Origin: Branchinecta lynchi
Taxonomy: Eukaryota > Arthropoda > Branchiopoda > Anostraca > Branchinectidae
Direction: 5' to 3'
NCBI GenBank assembly: GCA_023053575.1
Contig: JAKZAP010000016.1
Coordinates: 10,434,030-10,498,029 of the forward strand
DNA length: 64,000 nucleotides
The position numbers and the translations under genes are program-made. The notes under the pieces are model-generated. The model saw nothing but the letters and a program-made list of their open reading frames with translations, did not search any database and was not told where the DNA came from. Positions 42,567 through 50,812 of this stretch are shown here, one piece after another (position 1 is the first letter of the stretch; each line of letters opens with the position of its first letter).

Positions 42567-43113
42567 CTGGGGATCGACTAAAACCAGGAAGGGAAGGAAC
42601 ACCAGAAAAGCAGGAAGGCATACTAAAACCAGGAAGGGCATACTAAAACGAGAAAGGGCATACTAAAACAAGGAAGGATGTCACCGGGATTCAAGGCTGC
42701 GAGAAACTGGAAACCTGCACTGTTTCCTTCCTCTGTTTCGTATTCTCCGAGGGGCCGGCAGAATTTCAAACTCAAAGTTCACCATCTCTTGCTCGTTTTA
42801 GTATACTGACGCGTTTTAGTATCCTGACATTAGGTTCAGTGAGGGGTCGGCAACCATACAAATTGTACTGAACTTAACGCGTACCCATGCCAGGATACTA
42901 ACACGAGGAACGGATGGTGAACTTTGAGTTTGAAAAGTGGCTGACCCGTCGAAGAATACTAAACAGAGGGAGGCAACAGTGCAGCTTTCCAGTTCTTCGC
43001 AGCATTGAATTCTTGTAACATCCTTCCTCGTTTTAGTATGCCCTTCCTGGTTTTAGGATGCCTTCCTGCTTTTCTCGTGTCCCTTCCCTTCCTGGTTTTA
43101 GTCGACCCCAGAT
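42567..43113. mobile_element. 547-bp foldback element with CTGGGG/CCCCAG ends
   Basis: Left CTGGGGATCGACTAAAACCA and right TGGTTTTAGTCGACCCCAG are inverted. Most of the ~260-bp arms pair, for example CAAACTCAAAGTTCACCATC with GATGGTGAACTTTGAGTTTG. Each arm carries direct repeats of CATACTAAAAC-AGGAAGGG (four at 42630-42680) or the inverse (43025-43070). ATTG lies on both sides (42563-42566 and 43114-43117), a possible 4-bp duplication. No transposase. Confidence 0.8.
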
Positions 43114-43117
43114 TGTT

Positions 43118-43864
43118 GGTCATTTCGTGAGCTCTTACAGCCTAAATCATAGAATATTAATGCAAGGTCTTTTGTATCAAAGAAGCAGAACGAATAAGTC
43201 TATTTCAAGATTTAAGATAGATTCATTCCCCATTATAAGTGCATTCTACTGGACAAAATTAATGCACGTCTAATTAAAATCTCCCTTTAAACTTTCATCC
43301 ATCCGTACTCTTCCCTCTCCCATCTCTTCGAATTATTTTCTAATTTTACGAGGCCCCCTTTCTCATTTCTAAAACATAAGAAGCTTTTTTGTTATATTCT
43401 CATCACACTGATTATTCCAATCGATACTTTCCCTCTTTAGTGTTCCATCGTCGGAGAAACTGCCAATGGCTTTATAGTGTCGTTAACATTAAACAGTGTC
43501 CAGTGAAGCGATTCTACAAGGGAATTTGAAATCTGTTCTATATTCAAGGGAGAAGGGGTTACAAGATTTCAGTTCGTTGCAATATTAGGGGTTTCTCACA
43601 AGTGCCTGGTGTTCCCTCTGTAAGGAACAAATAAAATCGTTTACTGATAAACCAACTTCGTAGCTTTCTTCGTTAGAAGATGCTAAATTATGCTGGTCAT
43701 ACAGTAATAAAACGTTCGCTTTGTTAAAATTCTCTGTAAAAAAGGGCAAAAACGAGTTCATGAACCTTGAGGTTCACAGTCACTAGTTTGTTTTGCTGTC
43801 TTGTCCTGCTATTTTTCGGAGCATCAGGGGACATTCTGGTCTCACCATTTATCGGTGACTTCTA
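43118..43864. other. No gene recognised
   Basis: Nothing that I can assign; the 71-codon frame at 43058 is not motif-bearing. Confidence 0.4.
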
Positions 43865-43868
43865 ACTA

Positions 43869-44025
43869 CACTGTAAAAAGTTTCTCCGAATAAGGATGCA
43901 ATATTTGCTACTGGGATTAATCTTATCTCTATTGGGATAAAATTAATCCGAATTAGAGATAATCTTATCTCAATAAAGACAAGATTAATCCCGGTAGAAA
44001 AACTGCAAGATTTTTTTTTACAGTG
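43869..44025. mobile_element. CACTG-terminus MITE, copy 3 (best preserved)
   Basis: 157 bp. CACTGTAAAAAG at the left, TTTTTTTACAGTG at the right, TA on both sides. The body is built from GGGATTAATCTTATCT and inverse copies. Same family as 3045-3197 and 3457-3613. Confidence 0.85.
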
Positions 44026-44138
44026 TAGATCCGTCCCCCTGACCCGGCTCTGGTTAGTCCGCACCGGTGAAGAAAACAGGGACAGTAGTGATTCAGAAAC
44101 GAGGAGGAGTCATGAGTGAGTCCAAAAACACTTTCTAG

Positions 44139-45096
44139 GAACAAGACCAAAGGTTTCGATGGGATCAAGAAAAATGTATATTTCATCAAGACAATTTCCA
44201 GACTACTTGAACATTTTACTATTAAGATTTAGAACCAGAATAAGGCTAATCATCTGAGAAAACCAAGTTCAGATATACATTTCATCATGTGTGGATTTAC
44301 CCCTAGGTTATACGTCGTATCGACTTAGACAAAACTGATCAAAACTTCCTGCCTTAAGTCCGCCAAATGTCCGGTTTCAACCGTATTCCGTGTGAATTAC
44401 TTCTCCTGCAAAAACTAAAGCTAAAAAACAAACTTAGCGTATTCTCCGTACCCCTATAATCAACTTCAGACAAAGCTTTAACACATTTTCAGGTTTTGGC
44501 CGGATTCGGGCTAACTACTAGTCCGACCAGAAATTAATTTTCACATACGGATTCAGCATGCCTTCTTAGCACCACATCGAGCCTGTCTAAACTTCAGATA
44601 AAACTTTGACTTATACAAAAATTTCCGGTTTCGGTCGGATTCGGGCGAACTAGTTGTCGGACGAAAAAAATGACTTTCATATAAATGTGCAGCATGCTTT
44701 CTTACCCCTTACTCCAACATCTAATCAGCTTGAAATAAAAAGTTTAACAAACGTTTTCAACAAACGTTCCGGCTTCGGCCAGATTCCAGGCGAACTACTT
44801 GTCCGACGAGAAAATAATTTTCATATTCATATTCAGCATGTTTTCTGACCCCTAAATCGACTACCTCATTAGCTGTTAAAGAATATTTTGTTCGCCCCTT
44901 AATTTGAACCCCCTCCCCCACGACTAAATGTAGGACTACAGGGCCCATCTACGAACCCAACCTGTCCTTTGACATAAAGAATCCTGACACTAAGTTTCAT
45001 CAAAATATCTCATTCCCGACGAGAGTTAGACGGACATAGACGGACGGACAGACGGACAGCTTTTACGAAATCGTAGGTATCGCTCTGGGATCCCAA
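44139..45096 (+). mobile_element. H2 element, copy e
   Basis: Starts AACAAGACCAAAGGTTTCGA at about 44140. Modules recur with TTCCGG-TT-GG(C/T)CGGATTC at about 44370, 44490, 44625 and 44770. The 3' block CTAAGTTTCATCAAAATATC is followed by GACGGACGGACAGACGGACA and the end CTGGGATCCCAAAAA at 45096. Confidence 0.85.
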
Positions 45097-45184
45097 AAAC
45101 CACAATTAGAAAACTAGTTAGAACTACGGGCATATAAAACGAAGCCAAGTTGAAACTATATGGTGATTTGATTGAAACTTTTAA

Positions 45185-45475
45185 GATTTGTTATAGTTAC
45201 TATGAACATAAGGCCTGATGATGTCCTCACTTTCAACCACAACGGTCTCAGAGGACACAGCTTGAAAATTCGTGGTGAGAAATTCCGAAAAGACATTGGA
45301 AAATGGAGCTTAAAAACCGGATAGTGAAATACTGGAATAATCTCCCCGGACATGTCGTAAATGCCGAAAATATCAGTTTAAAGCAGGCGTGGATCGTCAC
45401 CTGGCTGAAATTCAATTTAGTGTACACAGTGTCTTGAGAAATTAACAGAGGCGAAAGCCTTTTTACTGCAGTTAT
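45185..45475 (+). pseudogene. LINE RT C-terminal relic
   Basis: Across three frames the ending of a LINE ORF2 is legible: LRGHSLKIRGEKFRKDIGKW, then RIVKYWNNLPGHVVNAENIS, then AGVDRHLAEIQ. 'R-GHS.K' and 'R.V..WN.LP..VV.A' are characteristic of this class. Two frameshifts separate the pieces. A 3'UTR with GGCGAAAGCCTTTT follows, then an ATT microsatellite. Confidence 0.75.
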
Positions 45476-45610
45476 ATTATTATTATAATAAATAATAATT
45501 AACGATTTAATCCACATTGTCTTTAAAGTGTATAAACACAGTTATATTATTATTATAATAAATAATAATTAACGATTTAATCCACATTGTCTTTGAAGTG
45601 TATAAACACA
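45471..45610 (+). repeat. 70-bp tandem duplication of LINE tail region
   Basis: GTTATATTATTATTATAATA... is repeated at 45471-45540 and 45541-45610 with a single difference seen (TTTAAAG against TTTGAAG). Confidence 0.9.
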
Positions 45611-45729
45611 GCTTTGTATGTGTCAATGTCTAAATAAAGTTCACGTTTAAGTTGATAGACAAAATATATAAATGAACAAAGAGAGGTCAGAAACACATGG
45701 CTAAGAAAAATTAACTTGATGATCGTTTT

Positions 45730-45885
45730 CCGGGTCCGTGACTGGATATATTCGTCCGTCTGTCCCTGTCTGTCTGCTTGCATGATAACTCTTGAAGGAG
45801 CTGAAGTGTATTGCTGAAACATCATGTGAGCTAGGTCCCTTTGGGTCAAAGTAGTAAGAGAGGTCAGAATCGGAGACGGGTCCAT
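45730..45885 (-). repeat. H2-like 3' block (reverse, partial)
   Basis: On the minus strand: TGTTTCAGCAATACACTTCA, AAGAGTTATCATGC and a GACAGACAGGGACAGACGG tract. This parallels the H2/H1 3' block (TTTCATCAAAATATCT, GAGAGTTATCGTGC, GACGGAC). Confidence 0.6.
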
Positions 45886-46207
45886 CCCCCCCCCCAATGT
45901 TGTCGGCCAGTCGGTAAAAAAATAACCGAGTCGGCGCGAAGCGCATCGATTTTTTGTCAAAACAGTTAATTTTTTTCATGAGAACAGCCGGTTTTTCTGA
46001 AAATCAGCCGATTTTTCGTCAAAACAGACGGTTTATCTGAAAATCAGCCGATTTCTTTTACAAAACTGTCGTTTTTTTCTTGAAACCAGTCGTTTTTTTT
46101 TCCTTGGAAAACAGTCGTTTTTCTGCAGAAACAGTCGGTAAAAATTACCAACCAGTCGGTAAATGCCTTGTCCCCCCCCCCAAACATTTTGGCTAGTAAC
46201 GCCTCTG
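45886..46207 (-). mobile_element. hAT-type MITE, poly-G family (reverse, one end intact)
   Basis: The right end, on the minus strand, is CAGAGGCGTTACTAGCCAAA with TGTTTGGGGGGGGGG, as at 4801. The body has many AACAGTCG/AAATCAGCCG units. The left end is not a clean TIR and no duplication of ATAACAAG is seen, so the left side is rearranged. Confidence 0.7.
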
Positions 46208-46375
46208 ATAACAAGTGCAATAAACCAAATCGTAGCAGCCTAATACCCCATTTGTCACAATTCATTAAAAACAGCATATCATCGATCATGTGACAAAACA
46301 GTTCAGTTTCCAACTGTTCATTAAAGATTAAAGTACGACGCGTCGTCAACTGTCATACATGAACTTAACTCATGG
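46208..46375. other. Spacer, nothing recognised
   Basis: No coding or repeat signal was recognised. Confidence 0.4.
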
Positions 46376-47187
46376 AAAATCTGGGGCCAGCTGCCCATGA
46401 ACGGGAGGAGGGAGGGGGGGGGGGGGGTCGGGGTCGGGGTCGGGGTCTTGCTCCTCAAGTATACCAGCTAAGAGTTTGATTCCAGTCAAGAGTCAAAAAC
46501 TTCTTTCATGAATTTGGGCCCACTTGCCGATGAACGGGGTGGGTGGAGGTGGTTCAACTCCACATATATATCACCAACCCCTATGATCCGAAAGCACAAA
46601 GGAATTTCATCGCCTTATTTCCAGTTATTGCCAAGTTAAAACATTAAAAAAAATGGGCAATCTGGGCCCAATTGCCCCTGAACCAAGTGGGGGTGTGGTT
46701 TGGGACCAGCAAAAGTAAAAAGAGACCCCAATGCTCACAAACCTACCAAGTTCCAACTTGATACCTGTTGATTCCTGTAACCGGTTACGAACTTTACTCC
46801 TGGGCAATCTGGGCCCAGTTGACCATGAACGGGGTGAGTGGGGGGGGGGGGGTGCAACTTTAAAAGCACTTTCCCAGCCCTTAGGATATACATGTACAAG
46901 GAATTTCATCGTCCTATGTCCAGTTCTGGTCAAGTTATGAACATTATTCACTGGAGAATCTGGGCCCATTTACCCCTGAATCGAGTTGGGGTGGGGGGTG
47001 GAACCCCCAACAGGCACAACTAGACCCCAAATACCCACAGGTGTACCAAGTTTGAACTTGATACTTGCATTGGTTCCCGAGTTATGAGTTACACAAAATA
47101 CGGTGAAAGCCGAAAACCGGAAACCGAAAGCCGAAAGCTGCTACAGAGCTCGCAATAGTGGAATGTTCGAAGGAACACTCCACTAAA
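46376..47187 (+). mobile_element. H3 element: ~146-bp modules and 3' hairpin
   Basis: AATCTGGGCCCA-TTGCCC-TGAA recurs at about 46378, 46512, 46658, 46804 and 46953 (spacing 134-149 bp), alternating two unit types (CACCAACCCCTATGAT... and ACCAAGTTCCAACTTGATAC...). The 3' end has repeated GAAAGCCGAAA, GAGCTCGCAATA and a hairpin TAGTGGA-TGTTC/GAACA-TCCACTA at 47156-47185, then AAAAT. Same architecture as H1. Confidence 0.75.
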
Positions 47188-47951
47188 ATTGAGAAATGAA
47201 TGTTGCTCTAAACCTGGTTTCTCAATTTCTAGTTTCTTAGTTTCAGCTCGGCGAAATGCTGCCGGAGTAGTGTACATAACAGATGTTGATAGACTGAAGA
47301 TAGTAAAACTTGTAACTTTGCGATAATATTAACGTGTTCTTCATTTCTTTGTACATAGTTGCAAATACAAAATTTCAGTTTCTTAAATAATTGCAGCCTA
47401 TAGATAATAAAAATGTACTGACAACGGAACTCGGTTAAGCGTTTCAGATTGTGTATAACTAAGTATATGAGTAATTTACCACCCTCGCGCAAACTTCCAC
47501 GTGAAAAGAGCAAAAGTATGTATTGTAGTAAGTTCCTGAAAGTAGGCCAAAGAGAAGATTTCGGGCCCTTAGACAGCTAAGAATTGGTCCAGGCAGGTTG
47601 TGGTCTAACAGTAAGATCGTAAAACTGAAATTCGTTTCTCAATTTTTATTTTTAGGTTGAGAGACTAATTTATTTTGTCATAAAAATAATACATTTCCCC
47701 AAGAATTTCAGTTTTCTAACATCGCTATTTAAGACCATTCTTACCGAACAAATTTCTGCTCGCCGAAAAAATTTTTGGGGAAGAGCCTGGACCCTGATAG
47801 ATCATTCTTAGAATTTGTCGTCAAAATCTGAGAAATCTATTTTTTTGCCTGGCTTTATTTCGCAGGAATGACCCAGTATTATCACCTGCCAGTCTCACCT
47901 GAACCGAGATCAGCCCCGTGTTCATTCATAACTCGGATCAGGCGAGGCCAT
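47188..47951. other. No gene recognised
   Basis: AT-rich and featureless as far as I can read; the 94-codon minus frame at 47229-47513 has no motif. Confidence 0.4.
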
Positions 47952-48246
47952 AGTTGCGTTTTTGATCGAAGTTTGAAGTTACCTTCAACCACAAAGGTCT
48001 TTGTTTAATTACCGTTTTTGGTCGCCGGTCAAAGTTCCTTCGTCCTTCGAACTCTGACCGTCGAACTTCGTAAGCTAGCAAGTTCGAAGTTTGCTTGAAT
48101 CGTCGAAGAAACGTCAACCGTGCAAGGATCGCCGGAGTCGTAAAAACACTAATTAAGCAAACGGTGAACTTCGACGGCGTTTCAAAACGGAAATTAAGCA
48201 ACCGGCTACGCTAACGGCGAACAAAACTTCGATCAAAAACGCAACT
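47952..48246. mobile_element. 295-bp MITE with 23-bp perfect TIRs
   Basis: Starts AGTTGCGTTTTTGATCGAAG and ends with its exact complement (23 bp each: 47952-47974 and 48224-48246). The interior contains repeated 'GAACTTCG' and 'GTCGAA' words. The first 13 bp AGTTGCGTTTTTG are shared with the termini at 60787 and, more loosely, 49253 and 55540. No clear target duplication. Confidence 0.85.
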
Positions 48247-49249
48247 TATATAAGCCATTCGTTGACTGAATTGCATCAGTCAGCGATGTACCAAACATTC
48301 AAGAATAAAGATCAGTTTTCTTTTAATTTTTCTTTAACCTTCTTAACGTCAATTACTAAATTAAAATAAAAAACTTAATTAATCGTTTTACTCAGATTTA
48401 ATGGTACAAGTTTTTTCCACATACTTTCAGTTACCATTCGCGTTTTTTTCTTCAAATTGACAGTGGGCCTACTTAGGCTACAGCGTATTTTTTTTTATAT
48501 TGGAATATATTGTGTTATCCATGACCTTGCCACGGCCCGCAATAATAAACGAAAATCTTTAAAAGGTTCTTGTTTAATCATCAGAAGATACACTTTCAAA
48601 AAAAAAACTATTTACCTTATCTTACCTCCAAATTTACTAAGCTTTATCATTGTTCATAGCTCAGACCATTACGGACCCCAAGAGGGGGACGAATCGGAAC
48701 AGCACTAGGTAATCAAATCTAATATTCATTGACCTTAAAATCACCGGGACGTTTGGGACCTCAAAGAATCATTCAGAGAACCCAGGGGATGGTTGAGGGA
48801 ACATGAAACTCGAAGTGCGTCAAGTTACGAGATGATAAAAAAAACTTTTCGGGAGTTGAATTCCCTGAAGTAACGGAGGCTTAAAGATGCTTCTCTGTTC
48901 TAAAAAATGTTCCTAGTGATTACTGCGGTAATCGAATATTTAAAAGATCTTTTCTATGACAAAAAAAACTTAATAAAAAACTTTGCTAAGTGCACCAGGC
49001 ATATTCCCACCTTGTTGATTTTTTTCGCAAAAAATAGTCTCTGATATCTCCCTTATTTTCAAGCCATTTTTTTCACCTCATCCTCCCCGATCCTCAAAAA
49101 GCTATCGGTCTTACTGATCACGTGGTTGCTTTGGAAGCCACTATCTGAAATCGGTACTATTCAGCTTTCATAGTGTATGATTGCCAGTTTTCTCTCGGAC
49201 CGAAGCCAAGTTGGAAAACTGAATGGTCCTGTTTCTGCGTTCGAAACAA
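48247..49249. other. No gene recognised (1.0 kb)
   Basis: AT-rich sequence with no coding motif or repeat that I can support. Confidence 0.4.
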
Positions 49250-49510
49250 TAGGTGCGTTTTGCAGTTACTGTGGTATCTTATATACTGTTGCTCTGCAAA
49301 AACAATAACTGCCGAAATTGCGCTTTTCGAAGTCATCCCAATAAACAGATATTCAGTCAAATCACTAAGTGCTAAGCTTCTTTCTCACCGATTTGATGAA
49401 TTTGATGAAAGTGAGATGACTTTTCGAATACCACGACCAGTTACCACGTTCGGACCGCAGTATCTGAATATCAGATACCACGCTAACTGGCCAGATACCA
49501 CACTAACTGC
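49250..49510 (-). mobile_element. GGTATC-type MITE, left part (outer layer of nest)
   Basis: Begins GGTGCGTTTTGCAGTTACTG-GGTATCT and later carries GTGAGATGACTTTTCGAATA, CCAGTTACCACG and GAATATCAGATACCACG. The inverse of this order occurs at 60660-60787. H1 is inserted at 49511, and the other part of the MITE resumes at about 55448. Confidence 0.65.
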
Positions 49511-49527
49511 AACAAGAGCTACGAGCT
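49511..49527 (+). repeat. H1 5' terminus cut by the LINE
   Basis: AACAAGAGCTACGAGCT is the first 17 bp of H1. The next expected bases (C, then ATATGGCAC) appear only after the LINE, at 53744. Confidence 0.85.
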
Positions 49528-49727
49528 AACAGTCAGGTTCAGTCATTCGACCAGTAAACACCTGTGAGTGATTGGATTGAGTTCGCATGCTGAATGTTCT
49601 TGGATTTGGATTTGATTTGTCTGCATTCTGCTTGTAGCTGCGTTAGCTGAAAGGAGGCCTTGTTCTTTAAGAAGACGAGGCCTTGCGAGTAAGTGCCACT
49701 TTATGTTTTTGTCGCCGTCAGCCAAAA

Positions 49728-50810
49728 ATGGAAACGGAAAAGATTATTCTGGATGAGCTTCTTTGCTTCATTTCAAACAAAATGGATTGCATCCCGAAGG
49801 ATGTGATTTTGAACCTCTGTCAGGGGGTGTACTCGGATGACGAGGTACAGAAGAGCAAATCTCATCTTTGCCTCAGCCTATCAACAGACGACCGCGTCCG
49901 CTTCTCGGAGATATTCACTTTGAAAAGGCGCACGGGTCACCAGACTCTAAATGACATTTTTATGATACTCCTGCAGTGCGACAGGTCGTGCCTACCAACA
50001 TTTGCAGCTGGAGATTTGAAACGTCTACCGGCACTATCTCTGTCAAACGTTGACTTTGCCGCAATTATGTCGTCGTATTCCCTTCTTGCAAAGCAAGTTG
50101 AATCCCTGCGATCTGAGATTGTTGAGCTCCGCTCCACTGTCAAAGACTCGCAGCATCGTACTGAAATAGTTAGCGCTCCTGCTGGTGATTTATTTCAGTC
50201 GCATGCTCCGAGCGGTAGTCGTGTCATTAATCCGCCGACTCTGGTCCCGCCTGGCAACCAACTTCACGGCGTAGCTACAGAATCTGCAAAGGAGGTGTGT
50301 CCCGGTGGGAGCGAAGGTTGGTCACGGAACTCACGTAAGTCCAAAAGTTTTGCCAATGTGGTCAAAGAAGGTGCACCGAAAGTGCAAATTTTGCGTGGTA
50401 AGCCAAATTCTGCTTCCGCTACAAAAGGTTTACCGAAAATAACTATAGGCTGCAATACGCATGGTAATCCGCCTAAGTTGAAGTCGGTACTTCAGTCGCG
50501 AGATACAAAACTTTTCTTGAGTAGATTTGTCCCTGGAACAGATCCTAAAGACATTGAACAGAGTGTGAGCAAAAGGCTGAAGTGCAAAGCGGTTTGCGAA
50601 AAAATCATTAGTGAAAATTCCCGGAGTGTTTCCTTCAAATTGGTTATTCCGGCAATGTTTGCTATGTCAGCAATGCAGCCGGAATTTTGGCCGGCTGGAA
50701 TTCTGGTTCGAAGATACTATGACCCTAAACCTCGCCGTGTTCCTAGTGAAAGTGAGCTTGAAAGGTCACCATCTGGGGCTGAAGAGTCGCCTGCTACCCT
50801 TGCTGAATAA
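49728..50810 (+). CDS. LINE ORF1 protein
   Basis: 360 residues from ATG 49728; an upstream in-frame TTG at 49683 is less plausible as start. LINE ORF1 proteins bind element RNA and act as chaperones in the ribonucleoprotein. The N-terminal ~100 residues carry ILDELLCFISNKMDCIPKDV and LNDIFMILLQCDRSCLPTFA. A likely coiled coil follows at about 110-145 (LLAKQVESLRSEIVELRSTV). The middle is low-complexity. The C-terminal domain (about residues 260-345) has KLFLSRFVPGTDPKDIEQSV and FWPAGILVRRYY, a layout seen in other invertebrate LINE ORF1 proteins and probably an RRM-like fold. No CCHC knuckle is present. The stop lies 2 nt before the ORF2 ATG. Confidence 0.85.
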   Translation: METEKIILDELLCFISNKMDCIPKDVILNLCQGVYSDDEVQKSKSHLCLSLSTDDRVRFSEIFTLKRRTGHQTLNDIFMILLQCDRSCLPTFAAGDLKRLPALSLSNVDFAAIMSSYSLLAKQVESLRSEIVELRSTVKDSQHRTEIVSAPAGDLFQSHAPSGSRVINPPTLVPPGNQLHGVATESAKEVCPGGSEGWSRNSRKSKSFANVVKEGAPKVQILRGKPNSASATKGLPKITIGCNTHGNPPKLKSVLQSRDTKLFLSRFVPGTDPKDIEQSVSKRLKCKAVCEKIISENSRSVSFKLVIPAMFAMSAMQPEFWPAGILVRRYYDPKPRRVPSESELERSPSGAEESPATLAE

Positions 50811-50812
50811 AA

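Noticed and set aside
45186..45480. 45248-45517 minus frame as a gene
   Set aside because: Antisense to a LINE C-terminal relic that is clearly legible on the plus strand.
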